Notes: generated from the sequence alone by a model not told the origin. A DNA stretch of 64,000 nucleotides from Streptomyces sp. STR69 (GCF_024519455.1 NZ_JALJRY010000014.1:1-64000); one strand, 5' to 3'; shown: positions 30,575 to 40,034, counted from the first letter of the stretch. A program made the numbers and translations.

Positions 30575-33385
30575 TCACGTCAGGCGAAGTACCGACCCCA
30601 ACCGGCGTCTGCGGGCGAGGACCGTCTCGGTGGCCGCCGCCGTCAGGATCAGTGCGGTCACGCCGGCGACGAGTGCGAGGGTCAGCGAGTAGTCGGTCCG
30701 CAGCGCCGGCTGGACGGGGCCGCCGGTGAACTGTCGTAGGTCCAACGTCCCCGCCATGAGCCGTGGTTCGAGCAGCCCGAGCAGCGTGCCGCCCACCGCC
30801 GAGGCCACCGCCAGTGGCAGCAACTGGAGGAAGTGCAGTGCGCCGGCTTCCCTGCCGCCGAGTCCCAGCGTGCGCAGGAACGACGTGGTGCGGCTGCGTT
30901 CGTCGGAGGTGAGGGTGAGCTCCAGGGCGAGCGCGAGCAGGCCCGTGAGCGCGGCGAGGATCGAGGTGACGGTGTAGATCGTGCCGAGTCCTCGTGTCAG
31001 GCCGTCCGCGCGCAGGGTGTTCAGCGTCTCGGAGCGGACCCGGATCCGGGCCAGCGGCCCGAGCGCCCTGGCCGCCGCCGACCGCAGTGCCGCGGGCTCG
31101 GTGTCGGCGGGAGTGTCGCCCTTGAGGAGCAACACGGTGCTTCCTGAAGGCTGTTGGGCCAGCAGACGCCCGGCGTCGGCGGTGGTGATCAGCAAGGGTG
31201 TCCCGGCGGGGATCTGCGCCGTGACCGGCCCCAGGAGGGGGTCGTCGAGTTGCGCGGAGGTGAGGGTGCCGACCGGCTTGAGGGTCAGGTCCACCGGAGG
31301 CCGGCCCGGGGTCACCACCGTGGTGGTGAAGCCGCCGGTGCGCTCCCTCGCCCGGAGACCGGGGGAGAGGAGTGACGGCAGCGGGGTGCTCGCGTCGGCC
31401 CGGGTCCCCGTCAGCCCGGACAACAGGGCTTCGGCCAGCGGTGACTTCGGGGCGACGACGGCCAGCCGCCGGGGATCCACGGTGATCACGGCGACCTGGG
31501 GAATCGCCGCCCCGTCGGCCTGTCCCGCCAGGTCGAGGATGCGCAGCTGCTGGACGGCGGTCCGTATTCCGGTGGTGGCGGCCCCGGGCGCCGTGGTGCC
31601 GGCGGAGGCTTCGGTCCCGGACACGGTCGCGCTCGCGTCGGCGCCGGTGGTCCAGGCCGCCCCCGAGGTCAGACCCTCGGCGATCGTACGGTGCACAAGG
31701 CCGCCGAACACGGCCGTGCCCAGGGTCAGCACCAGGACGAACAGGGCCAGCCCGGTCGCCGGGGCGTCATGGGCGGCCCGGGCCGCTCCGACGAAGCCCA
31801 CCGTTCCCCGGCCGCGCCGGGCCTGCCCGAGCACCAGGCGCAATACGAACGGATAGACCCGCAGCAGGAGCAGTACGACGGCCAGCGCCACCAGCACCGG
31901 CACCGCGCCCAGAATCCCGTCCGGGCCCTGCGAGCGCAGTGCGACCACCCCGGCCGCCGCCGCGAGCAGCACCGTCAGCTCCAGGACCAGGCGCCGGCCG
32001 ACGACCGTCTTCCGGCGTGTGCGCCGCAGCCGGCCGGGTCTGCGCGGCTCGCGGACCGTGAGCCAGGTCATCAGCGGCACCGTCAGCGCCACCACGGCGG
32101 TGGCGCAGGCTGCGGGCACCGGCTGCGGCGATCCGGAGGTGCCGGTGGGCGCGAGAGCCCGTCCGGCCGCCCAGCCGAGCAGCGCGGCGGTCAGTACCAC
32201 CGGCCAGGCCACGGCACAGCGCAGCAGGACCAGCCGCGCGGTGGACGCGCCCCGCGCGCGCTGCAACCGCAGGTGCGACTGCCTTCGGCGCAGCAGCAGC
32301 CGTACCGCTACCGCGGTGGTGGCCAGCGCGACCGCGGCCAGCGCGTCGACGGCGAACGTCGCGAGGGACCGGGCCTGTTGGTCCTGCGCGGTGAACGCGG
32401 CGAGCATCGGTGTCAGGAAGTCGGTCAGCAGGAGGGGCCCGGTGGTCTGGCCGTCGATCTGGCAGGCGATGTCTCCGGTGATCGGGTCAACTCCCTGGCA
32501 CAGGGCCGCGCTCAGGTCCGCGCTGTACTGGGACAGCGGTCCGGTCAGGGCACGGGCCTGGTCGAGCGCCGCTCCGGACAGGTCGGCGCGCAACTCCCAG
32601 GTCACGCGCGGGCCGCCCACTCCGGTGCCGGCCAGCAGGTCGGCGCCGTCGAGGCCGACGAGACCGCGGACGGCGAGCACGGTGCCCGCGGAACGCTCCT
32701 GAGGGTGGCGCGACGGCTGGTCCAGGGTCTCCCGGCCGGTCCAGAAACCGTCGGTCGCGGCCGTGGTGCGATAGACCCCGCTCACCAGCAACTCCGCCTG
32801 GGGCGGGGCGTTTTGCACCCCAGGCGTTTTCGCGAACTCAAGCGTCAGTCGGCTGCCGACCCGGACACCCAGCGCCCGCGCGGTGGTCTCCGACAACCCG
32901 ATCTGCGGCGCGGTGGCCAACGGAGTGCGGTCGGCCGGCGCGTGGCCGCTGACGTAGCGCAGATGGGGCCGCGCGGACGGCAGATAGCTGACCGTCAGCT
33001 GGGTGCTGGTGTTCGCCGGTCCGGGCGGTCGCGGTGAGAGCAGGGACGCCTGGTCGTAGTCGTAGCTGCCGCCGCCGTTGAAGGCCACGTGCCGCGCTGC
33101 CCCGCCGCCGAGCTGCTTGGTGAGGGTGCGGCCCGCGCCGAGCAGGGTGGCCATGTCCACGGCGGGCGGCTGGGTGTTGAAGACCTCCGGTGTGGTGCTC
33201 AGGCTGATCAGGGGCGCCTGGGCCTGCGCCGCGTCGACCCGCTGCCGTAGCGCCCGGTCCTCCTGGCCGCCCGCGAAGGCGGGGGCCCAGGCGCACAGTG
33301 CCGTCAGTGCCAGGACCAGCACGCCGAGGCAGGCCAGCAGAGGCAGGTCGCCTCGGGTCTCCTTGCGGATCAGGCGGCCCGTCAC
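30575..33385 (-). CDS. FtsX-like permease (MacB-type exporter subunit)
   Basis: About 936 residues from GTG 33385. One N-terminal transmembrane segment (LPLLACLGVLVLALTALCAW) is followed by a large extracytoplasmic domain. There are then several membrane segments around residues 330-520, a second external domain, and FtsX-type C-terminal helices (ILAALTGLLALALELTLT, LPLAVASAVGGTLLGLLEP). This duplicated layout is typical of long actinobacterial FtsX/MacB permeases. It starts 23 nt after the sister permease. An open frame running on to 35086 is antisense or out of frame to that gene and is rejected. Confidence 0.82.
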   Translation of the reverse strand: MTGRLIRKETRGDLPLLACLGVLVLALTALCAWAPAFAGGQEDRALRQRVDAAQAQAPLISLSTTPEVFNTQPPAVDMATLLGAGRTLTKQLGGGAARHVAFNGGGSYDYDQASLLSPRPPGPANTSTQLTVSYLPSARPHLRYVSGHAPADRTPLATAPQIGLSETTARALGVRVGSRLTLEFAKTPGVQNAPPQAELLVSGVYRTTAATDGFWTGRETLDQPSRHPQERSAGTVLAVRGLVGLDGADLLAGTGVGGPRVTWELRADLSGAALDQARALTGPLSQYSADLSAALCQGVDPITGDIACQIDGQTTGPLLLTDFLTPMLAAFTAQDQQARSLATFAVDALAAVALATTAVAVRLLLRRRQSHLRLQRARGASTARLVLLRCAVAWPVVLTAALLGWAAGRALAPTGTSGSPQPVPAACATAVVALTVPLMTWLTVREPRRPGRLRRTRRKTVVGRRLVLELTVLLAAAAGVVALRSQGPDGILGAVPVLVALAVVLLLLRVYPFVLRLVLGQARRGRGTVGFVGAARAAHDAPATGLALFVLVLTLGTAVFGGLVHRTIAEGLTSGAAWTTGADASATVSGTEASAGTTAPGAATTGIRTAVQQLRILDLAGQADGAAIPQVAVITVDPRRLAVVAPKSPLAEALLSGLTGTRADASTPLPSLLSPGLRARERTGGFTTTVVTPGRPPVDLTLKPVGTLTSAQLDDPLLGPVTAQIPAGTPLLITTADAGRLLAQQPSGSTVLLLKGDTPADTEPAALRSAAARALGPLARIRVRSETLNTLRADGLTRGLGTIYTVTSILAALTGLLALALELTLTSDERSRTTSFLRTLGLGGREAGALHFLQLLPLAVASAVGGTLLGLLEPRLMAGTLDLRQFTGGPVQPALRTDYSLTLALVAGVTALILTAAATETVLARRRRLGSVLRLT

Positions 33386-33408
33386 CGACTCGTTTCCGGC
33401 CGTACGGC

Positions 33409-36400
33409 TCAACGGTCTTCCCCCGCTCGCAGCACACGTACCAGGTCCACCCGGGACAGCAGTCGGGCCAGTGTCAGCACGACCGCGCTGATGGCCAGCG
33501 CGGTCGCCAGCGCGGTCAGCGCCACGGTGCCCCAGGGGATGATCTGCGGCAGCGGCGGATAAGGGGCCTGTCCGCTGTCGTCCACGGTGACCAGCGGCAG
33601 CACCGCCGCAGCCAGCGCCATGCCCATCAGCGCACCCGGGACCACCGCGAACAGCGCCAGACTCAGCTGCTCGGCGCCCAGCAGCGCGGACAGGTTCTTG
33701 GCCCGGACGCCGATCGCCCGCAGCAACGCGAACTCCTTGCGGCGCTGCCGGGTGGAGACCACCGCGTGCACGGTGAAGGCGATGACCGCGAATCCGGGGG
33801 CCAGATAACGGACCAGTTCCAGCGTCCGGCGCAGTCCGGTGCGGAACGGGTCGGCCTGGAGGGACGCGGCGGTCTGCGCCGTGGTGGTGACCCCGCCCAG
33901 CGCGGGCTGCGCCGCCACGGCTGCGGCCGTACGCGCGCTGTCGGTGCTGCCGAGCCACCAGAACGCGGGATCCTCCTGGTCCACGCCGGCCTGTGTCAGC
34001 GCGGTGGCGAGTTGCCGCTGATCGGCGATCAGATGCCCCTGTCCGCGGCCCAGTCCGGGCAGCGAGTCGACTCGGCCCACGATCCGGGCGGTGACCCGGC
34101 CCTCGCCCAGGTCCAGGGTGGTGGTGCCGCCCACGCTCAGCCGCGCCTCGCGCAGCGTCGTGGCGTCGGCGCGCACCGGAAGCGGCGCAGGACCGCCCGC
34201 CGGACCCGCCACCAGCCGCACCTGGCTGCCCGGCTGGGTGTCGTAGTCGCTGTCGGACAGCCCCCCGAAGGCGTCCGAGGTCGCCCGGGAGGGCCGGATA
34301 CCGGTGCTGATGACGGTCCGGAGCACGTCGGTGCTGCCGGGAGCGATCGAGCACACCCCGGGGGTGCCCGGTTCGTAGCTGCCGTTCAACTGCCCTTTGC
34401 AGGCGCCCTCGGTGGAGTCGGCGGCGTGGTCCGTGCCGTCGGCCCAGAGCTGCTCGCCGGGGAGCCGGGTGACCCAGGAGTCCGTGGTGTCGCGCGCGCC
34501 GACCCGGATCAGTTCCAGGTCCAGGCGCGCCGGACGCGTGTTCGGCTGTGGCAGGACGTTGACGGCGGTCACCGTCAGCGGATACTCCCGTGGGTGGCCG
34601 CCGCTCAGCGCCACGGCGAGCGGGATCGCGACGGTGTGTCTGGCCCCGTCGGCGGTGGGCAGCCGGGTCGTCACGACGCTGACGAGGCCGGACGCGTCCT
34701 GCACGGTCAGCTCCAGGCTCGGCGCCACGCGGCTGCCGTCGCTGCGCAGCCGCTCGTCGAGCAGCAGCGCGGTCGGCCGCCCGGGGAGCGGTATCCCGGA
34801 CACGACCGGTGCCGGCGTGCGGGGAGCGGGCCCACCGACCGTCCCGACCAGGTCCTCGGTGGCGCCGCCGGGCAGGTTCGCCGTCGACCGCGTCACCGGG
34901 GTCACGCTGGTGACCGCCGGCAGCGCGCGATAGGCGGCGCCCAGGACCGGGGAGGGGTAACCGTCGTCCGCCGAGGGGGAGATCCGCACGTCCGCGCCCA
35001 CGGTGAACGCGGCCTGCTCGGACGCCAGGCCGCCCAGACAGGCCAGCGCGGTGGTGGCGAAGGCGCTCACCGACATGGCCAGGCACATCAGCACCACCGG
35101 CCCCGCGTTGCGCGCCGCCCGTCGGCCCAACTGCCAGCCGGCCAGCGGGAGTACGAGACCCCGACTACGCCGGCCGAACGCGTCCAGCAGCAGAGAGGTC
35201 AGCGGCAGCAGCCGCAGCAGCAGGAGCGCGGCGGCACCGGCCACCAGGGTCGGCACCAGGACCAGCACCGGGTCCGCGGAGGCGCTGCCGGTGCCCACGT
35301 CGGAGATCAGCGAGTGGTGCCGCCGTAACTCCAGATAGCCCAGGGCCGCGACGGCCAGCAGGGCCAGGTCGGCGCCGAGCCGCTGTGCGGCGGCGGCCCG
35401 TGCGCTGCGGGTCGGCCGCGACCGGGCCGACGGCAGCACGGGCAGCAGCACGGCCGCCGCGTGCACCAGCAGGGTCAGGCCCACCGCCGCCCATGCGTCG
35501 GTGCCCCGTCGGCCGGGGTGCAGCAGCCCGGCCAGGAAGGGAGCGGCGACGGCGGCCGGGACGCCGGTGAGGGCCCACTCGGCCGCCGCGCCGCGCAGCA
35601 ACCTCGGGGTGCCGGCGCCTCTGGCCTGCTGGAGCGACAGCTCCTCGCGTCGGCGCACGGTCAGCTCGCGGGCGGCCAGCACCAGGGTGGCCAGGGCGAG
35701 GACCGCCAGCAGCACGCTCGGCAGGTACAGCGAGGACCGGGCCGCCACCGTCGGCACCGTCAACTCGTCGATCGCGCCCGGCAGTCCGGAGGCCACCGTC
35801 ACATCGGCCAGCGACGGCTGATGCCCGCCGAACACCGACACGCCGCTCTGGCTGCCGGAGAAGGCGCGCAGCCGGTCGCCGAGAGCGGTGAGGCCGTCCG
35901 CGTCGAGCCGGGAGAGGTCGGGCTGCACGCTCCAGTGGGCCGTGAGATGCCCGTTCAGGACGGCGCTGCCGTTGAGAGCCGACGCCGACACCACCAACAG
36001 GTCCTGGTCGGCGGTCTCTCCCTGGGCGAGGTCGCCGGCCATCGCGGGCCAGAACCCGACGGCACCGGTCGCGCGGAAGACGCCGGTGATCCGCAGGGTC
36101 ATGGCGCGGTTGAAGGCGTCCTGCACGCGCAGGCTGGAGCCGGGCCCGATGCCCAGGCGCTTCGCCAGCGCGTCCGGCACCGCCGTGTCGACCGGGGCGG
36201 TGGACCCGGTGGAGACCCTGACCTCGGGCAGCGAGGTGAACGCGCCGGCCGGGGCGTCGGCGGTGCCGGCGGGCCACCGCCCGGCGGTCAACCGCCCGAA
36301 CCTGCCCCCGTCCTGCACCGCGACCGGATGCAGCCCGGTGCCTCCGGGAGTGCGCGGCGGGCCCGCGACCCCGTCGACGCCCGTCACCGAGACCGGCGAG

Positions 36401-36780
36401 GTGCCCAGCAGCCCCACATAGGTCCGCTGCGGCACCCCGGCGAACACCCGGTCGGCGGCGGCCCGCACATCGTGGTCGGCGGCGGCCATTCCCCCGGCCA
36501 GGAAGGACGCGTTGACGTTCACCTGCGCGTCGAGGTCGGCGGCCAGCCGCCGTACGGCACCGGCCTGCACCGAACTGCCCGCCAGTGAGGCGAGGGTGGC
36601 GAGTGCCGTCGCGCACAGCAGCACGGTCACCGCGACGGCGGCCAGCACCAGCCCGTGCTGTGCGGCCCGCCTGGCGACCACGGGAAGCCGCCGCCGGGCC
36701 GGGCGCCGGGCACCGGGGCCTCGCCGTGGCGAAGACCTGACGGCCGTGGCGACCACATGAACCCCCGCAGAATCGAACAT
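33409..36780 (-). CDS. FtsX-like permease (MacB-type exporter subunit), large
   Basis: 1123 residues. An Arg-rich cytoplasmic leader is followed by a membrane segment (HGLVLAAVAVTVLLCATALA), external domain 1 and a block of helices (SLYLPSVLLAVLALATLVLA; ELSLQQARGAGTPRLLRGA, the FtsX cytoplasmic loop). A second external domain follows, then C-terminal helices with GFAVIAFTVHAVVSTRQRR and KEFALLRAIGVRAKNLSAL. The start may be ATG 36780 or a GTG eight codons in with a better ribosome site. With the 30575 gene it probably forms a heterodimeric exporter served by the two ATPases on the other strand. Confidence 0.82.
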   Translation of the reverse strand: MFDSAGVHVVATAVRSSPRRGPGARRPARRRLPVVARRAAQHGLVLAAVAVTVLLCATALATLASLAGSSVQAGAVRRLAADLDAQVNVNASFLAGGMAAADHDVRAAADRVFAGVPQRTYVGLLGTSPVSVTGVDGVAGPPRTPGGTGLHPVAVQDGGRFGRLTAGRWPAGTADAPAGAFTSLPEVRVSTGSTAPVDTAVPDALAKRLGIGPGSSLRVQDAFNRAMTLRITGVFRATGAVGFWPAMAGDLAQGETADQDLLVVSASALNGSAVLNGHLTAHWSVQPDLSRLDADGLTALGDRLRAFSGSQSGVSVFGGHQPSLADVTVASGLPGAIDELTVPTVAARSSLYLPSVLLAVLALATLVLAARELTVRRREELSLQQARGAGTPRLLRGAAAEWALTGVPAAVAAPFLAGLLHPGRRGTDAWAAVGLTLLVHAAAVLLPVLPSARSRPTRSARAAAAQRLGADLALLAVAALGYLELRRHHSLISDVGTGSASADPVLVLVPTLVAGAAALLLLRLLPLTSLLLDAFGRRSRGLVLPLAGWQLGRRAARNAGPVVLMCLAMSVSAFATTALACLGGLASEQAAFTVGADVRISPSADDGYPSPVLGAAYRALPAVTSVTPVTRSTANLPGGATEDLVGTVGGPAPRTPAPVVSGIPLPGRPTALLLDERLRSDGSRVAPSLELTVQDASGLVSVVTTRLPTADGARHTVAIPLAVALSGGHPREYPLTVTAVNVLPQPNTRPARLDLELIRVGARDTTDSWVTRLPGEQLWADGTDHAADSTEGACKGQLNGSYEPGTPGVCSIAPGSTDVLRTVISTGIRPSRATSDAFGGLSDSDYDTQPGSQVRLVAGPAGGPAPLPVRADATTLREARLSVGGTTTLDLGEGRVTARIVGRVDSLPGLGRGQGHLIADQRQLATALTQAGVDQEDPAFWWLGSTDSARTAAAVAAQPALGGVTTTAQTAASLQADPFRTGLRRTLELVRYLAPGFAVIAFTVHAVVSTRQRRKEFALLRAIGVRAKNLSALLGAEQLSLALFAVVPGALMGMALAAAVLPLVTVDDSGQAPYPPLPQIIPWGTVALTALATALAISAVVLTLARLLSRVDLVRVLRAGEDR

Positions 36781-36942
36781 GTGACGTACGGCGCGCCACA
36801 GTCCTACCAGGCACGCTTCGGGCGACGCAAGAAACGCCGATCACCGGCGCCCGCGAACCGACCTTGTGCATGGCTTCGGTTGAGGCGCGGGAGCGGTGCT
36901 TGTACCACCGGCCGTACGCGGCTGACCAGGCCTTCGGTCGTA

Positions 36943-36964
36943 GCGTTCAGGTTGCGTTCAGGCT
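36943..36964 (+). promoter_or_regulatory. Two 11-bp direct repeats (OmpR-type response-regulator site)
   Basis: GCGTTCAGGTT is followed immediately by GCGTTCAGGCT, an 11-bp tandem spacing typical of OmpR/PhoP-family response regulators, 95 nt before the COG4705 gene. A single GCGTTCAGGTG occurs before the second COG4705 gene at 40002. Confidence 0.6.
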
Positions 36965-37058
36965 TGTGCGGGCCTCGGCCAACTCACGCACCAGAAGCGC
37001 AAAAGCTCTGGCAAAGGGGGCTGGGACGACTGCCGGACACCGTGTCATCGTGCCTGCC

Positions 37059-37850
37059 ATGACGACAGATCACCTTGCGCACCATCGGCCCCCGGGCCAC
37101 GTACTCCACACGGCGAGCAAGGTGCCGGAGGTGACCGTCTACTTCTGGATCATCAAGGTGCTGACGACCGGAATGGGCGAGACGGCCTCCGATTTCCTGG
37201 CCCACGCCTGCGGACCGATCCCGGCCGTCGGCCTCGGCGGCCTTGCCCTGGTGGGCGCCCTGGCGGTGCAGTTCGCCGTCCGGCGGTACGTGGCCTGGAT
37301 CTACTGGACGGCGGTGGTCATGGTCAGCGTCTTCGGCACGATGGCCGCCGACGTCCTGCACGTCGGCCTCGGCGTGCCGTACACGCTCTCGACGCCGTTC
37401 TTCATGGCCGCGCTGGCCGCGGTCTTCGCCCTCTGGTACCGCTCCGAGGGCACCCTGTCCATCCACAGCATCCACACCCGGCGCCGCGAACTCTTCTACT
37501 GGGCCACGGTGTTGGCCACCTTCGCCCTGGGCACCGCCGCCGGGGACCTCACCGCGACGATCGGCCTCGGCTACCTGGGCTCCGCCGTCCTGTACGCCGT
37601 CGCGATCGCCGTTCCGGCCGTCGCCCACCGGTGGGGCGGTCTGAACGCGGTGGCCGCGTTCTGGACGGCGTACGTCATCACCCGCCCGCTCGGGGCGTCC
37701 GTCGCCGACTGGATGGCCGTGGGCCACGGCCGGGGCGGCCTCGCGATGGGGCTCGGCCCGGTCACGCTGTCCTGGACGGTGGCCATCCTCGGCTTCGTCG
37801 GCTATCTGGCCGTGTCCCGCAAGGACGTGGGGCGCCCCGCGCTGCAGTGA
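37059..37850 (+). CDS. COG4705-type integral membrane protein
   Basis: A 263-residue polytopic protein with about eight membrane segments arranged as internal repeats. Repeat signatures are VTVYFWIIKVLTTGMGETAS, RELFYWATVLATFALGTAAG and AAFWTAYVITRPLGASVADW, each with a FW/YW...TT/TR...G-x-x-x-D pattern. The family is known as an uncharacterised membrane-anchored protein, often next to two-component systems in actinobacteria, as here. Two GCGTTCAGG direct repeats lie upstream. The N-terminal start ATG 37059 matches the start of the truncated paralogue (both begin MT). Confidence 0.82.
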   Translation: MTTDHLAHHRPPGHVLHTASKVPEVTVYFWIIKVLTTGMGETASDFLAHACGPIPAVGLGGLALVGALAVQFAVRRYVAWIYWTAVVMVSVFGTMAADVLHVGLGVPYTLSTPFFMAALAAVFALWYRSEGTLSIHSIHTRRRELFYWATVLATFALGTAAGDLTATIGLGYLGSAVLYAVAIAVPAVAHRWGGLNAVAAFWTAYVITRPLGASVADWMAVGHGRGGLAMGLGPVTLSWTVAILGFVGYLAVSRKDVGRPALQ

Positions 37851-37878
37851 GGGCCGGGCACGCCGAATCGCGGAGTCG

Positions 37879-39252
37879 TCACCCTGCGGGCAGCGTGACG
37901 ACGAACCGTGCCCCGGTTGCGTGCCCGGCGTCGTACGTGACCTCGCCGCCGGCCGAGCGGGCGAGGCGCCGGGCCAGGGGCAGGCCGAGGCCCGCCCCGC
38001 CGTGACCGTCGCCCGGATCCGCCCGTCGGCCGGGCTCGAAGAGCAGCCCGGCGAACGCGGGCGGCACGCCGGGGCCGTCGTCGGTGACGTCGACGCCCAC
38101 ACCATCGGGTGTGCGGTGCACGCGGACGGCGACGGTGGAGCGGGCGTAGCGGCACGCGTTGGCGAGGAGCGGGCTGACGATGCGTTCGAGAAGGGCGGGC
38201 GGCACTCCGGCCACCAGGGACGGGCCGTCGACGGTGACCGTCAAGTGGCCCTCCGGGCAAGGGACTTCGGCCAGCCGCCGTAGCGTGGGCAGGATTTCCG
38301 CGGTGCCCGGAGCGGTGAGTGTGCCGTCGCGGGCGTCGGCCAGGAGGGTGTCGCAGATGGTCCGCATGGACTCGGCGGCCTCCGCGATGACCTGGTGACT
38401 GGCGCGGGTCTGGTCGGCCGTGCGGGGGCGGGCCCGCCACCAGTCGAGCTCGGCGATGATCCGGCTCAGGGGTGTACGCAGCTCGTGCGAGAGTTCCCCG
38501 GTGAGCTGTCGCTCGTGGCGCAGCAGGGTGCGGATGCGGTCGAGTATGGAGTCCAACGACGCGCCGAGACGGGCGAGTTCGGCCGGATGCCGCAGGGTGC
38601 CGAAGCGTTCCCCGGAGGCCACGGCGCTCCACTGGCCGGCCTGGTCGGTCATCGTGCGCACGGGACGCAGGGCGCGGCCGACCGCCAGCCGGGTCAGGAC
38701 GTAGGTGCAGGCGAGCATGACGGCGTCCAGGGCGAGTGATCCCAGGAGCAGGGTGTCGGCGGAACTCCGGTACGGGGAGAGGTCCAGCGCGGTGACGATC
38801 GTGGCCCCGCCGGTGCTGCCGGGGACCGGGTGGGAGCACAGGCGCAGCGGCCCGTGGACGTCGGCGGTGACGCACCGCTGCCCGCCGCGCCGGGCGAGCG
38901 CGTCGGCGACCCGGGTCAGTGAGCCCGAGGCCGGCGGCGCCTCCAGCAGTTGCCGGCCGGAGTAGATCCACACGTCGGCGTCGAGGAGTTCGTCGTGGGA
39001 GGTCTCCAGGACCCGGACCTTCGGGCCGCTGGTGTCGATCGTCGTCGCGACTGCGGCGGCGCGGGTGCGCAGTTCGTCGTCGGCCTGGTGCTGAAGGCGG
39101 TGGCCGGCCACGGCGTTGAAGGCGACGGTCAGGACCAGCATCAGCAGGGTGGCGGTGACGAGGGCCACGAGCGAGAGCCGGCCGCGCAGTGTGCGGGGTG
39201 CCGCACGGCGGAGGAGGGCGGTCGCGCGCCACCGGCGAGGAAGGCCGCTCAT
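37879..39252 (-). CDS. Two-component sensor histidine kinase
   Basis: 457 residues. TM1 is about 26-50, followed by an extracytoplasmic sensor of about 110 residues containing two cysteines (QRCVTADVHGPLRLCSHPV), TM2 about 168-190, HAMP, HisKA with phospho-acceptor H256 in GELSHELRTPLSR, and HATPase with LLANACRYA (N box), VTDDGPGVPPA (G1) and GGAGLGLPLARRLA (G2). ATG 39252 overlaps the response-regulator stop as ATGA. An in-frame opening to 39723 is antisense to the response regulator and rejected. The ligand is unknown. Confidence 0.9.
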   Translation of the reverse strand: MSGLPRRWRATALLRRAAPRTLRGRLSLVALVTATLLMLVLTVAFNAVAGHRLQHQADDELRTRAAAVATTIDTSGPKVRVLETSHDELLDADVWIYSGRQLLEAPPASGSLTRVADALARRGGQRCVTADVHGPLRLCSHPVPGSTGGATIVTALDLSPYRSSADTLLLGSLALDAVMLACTYVLTRLAVGRALRPVRTMTDQAGQWSAVASGERFGTLRHPAELARLGASLDSILDRIRTLLRHERQLTGELSHELRTPLSRIIAELDWWRARPRTADQTRASHQVIAEAAESMRTICDTLLADARDGTLTAPGTAEILPTLRRLAEVPCPEGHLTVTVDGPSLVAGVPPALLERIVSPLLANACRYARSTVAVRVHRTPDGVGVDVTDDGPGVPPAFAGLLFEPGRRADPGDGHGGAGLGLPLARRLARSAGGEVTYDAGHATGARFVVTLPAG

Positions 39253-39911
39253 GCCAGGTGATGGCCGATCCCGCGAGCCGTGCCGATCGTCCGGTCGCTG
39301 CCCGCCGCGCGCAGCTTGCGGCGCAGCCGGGTCAGGTACTGGTCGAGGGTGTTGTCGTGCACCCGTGCCCCCTCGGGCCAGCCCGCCCGGACCAGTTCGC
39401 GGCGGCTGACGATCCCGCCGTGGGCCGCCATGAGCGCGGCCAGCAGCCGGAACTCGGTCGGCGTCAGATCGACCTGCGATCCCCGGACGTCGACCGTGTG
39501 CCGGACGGCGTCCAGCACCAGGTCCCCCGCCGTGGCGGCGGGCCGTGGCGCGGCCCGTTTGAGGGCCGCCCGCAGCCGGGCGGCGAGTTCGGCGAGATGG
39601 AAGGGCTTGGACAGATAGTCGTCGCCACCGGCCGAGAACCCCGACAGCCGGTCGGGCAGCCGGTGGTGCGCGCTGAGGAAGACGACGGGGGAGCGGAACC
39701 CGTTCGCGCGCATCGCCTGGCACACGTCCCGCCCGTCGGCGTCGGGCAGCCCGATGTCGAGTACGGCGGCACAGATGTCGTCGGTCGCCAGCCGCAGGGC
39801 GGTGGCGCCGTCCGACGCGGGGACGGTGTCGAAGTCCTCGTCGCGCAACCCGCGCATCAGCACGTCCCGCAGGGCGTGATCGTCCTCCACGACCAGGATG
39901 GTCCGGCGCAT
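39249..39911 (-). CDS. OmpR/PhoB-family response regulator
   Basis: 220 residues. The receiver domain has acidic pocket ED-D (10-11), phospho-acceptor D52 in LDIGLPDADG and K102 in LSKPFH. The winged-helix output domain contains LTPTEFRLLAALMAAHGGIV and NTLDQYLTRLRRKL. It is cotranscribed with the kinase. Its likely targets are the flanking COG4705 genes carrying GCGTTCAGG repeats. Upstream of its own ATG is a cluster of GTCTAC/GTAGAC half-sites that looks like the operator of a different regulator. Confidence 0.92.
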   Translation of the reverse strand: MRRTILVVEDDHALRDVLMRGLRDEDFDTVPASDGATALRLATDDICAAVLDIGLPDADGRDVCQAMRANGFRSPVVFLSAHHRLPDRLSGFSAGGDDYLSKPFHLAELAARLRAALKRAAPRPAATAGDLVLDAVRHTVDVRGSQVDLTPTEFRLLAALMAAHGGIVSRRELVRAGWPEGARVHDNTLDQYLTRLRRKLRAAGSDRTIGTARGIGHHLA

Positions 39912-39928
39912 GATGCTCCCCTGGGTGA

Positions 39929-39963
39929 CTACAATTCTGTAGACCGTCTACGGCACTGTAGAC
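39929..39963. promoter_or_regulatory. Overlapping GTCTAC/GTAGAC half-site cluster
   Basis: CTACA-ATTC-TGTAG (29-42 of this hundred), GTAGAC-c-GTCTAC (39939-39951) and GTCTAC-GGCACT-GTAGAC (39946-39963) share arms and overlap. The cluster gives four alternating half-sites, starting 18 nt upstream of the response-regulator ATG. The half-site resembles BlaI/CopY-type TACA...TGTA operators. Confidence 0.55.
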
Positions 39964-40001
39964 GATGGCGGGGTGGGAGCGCGCCGCACGGCAGTCACGA
40001 T

Positions 40002-40012
40002 GCGTTCAGGTG
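40002..40012 (+). promoter_or_regulatory. Single GCGTTCAGGTG element
   Basis: The same 9-mer GCGTTCAGG seen twice at 36943-36964, here 23 nt before the truncated COG4705 ORF. Confidence 0.4.
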
Positions 40013-40034
40013 TCCGATGGCACGGTCGGGCCGC

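Noticed and set aside
30575..35086. A single 1503-codon minus-strand frame
   Set aside because: Only the part from GTG 33385 resembles a protein (FtsX permease). The upstream two fifths overlap the sister permease in another frame and give low-complexity Arg/Gly/Ala sequence.
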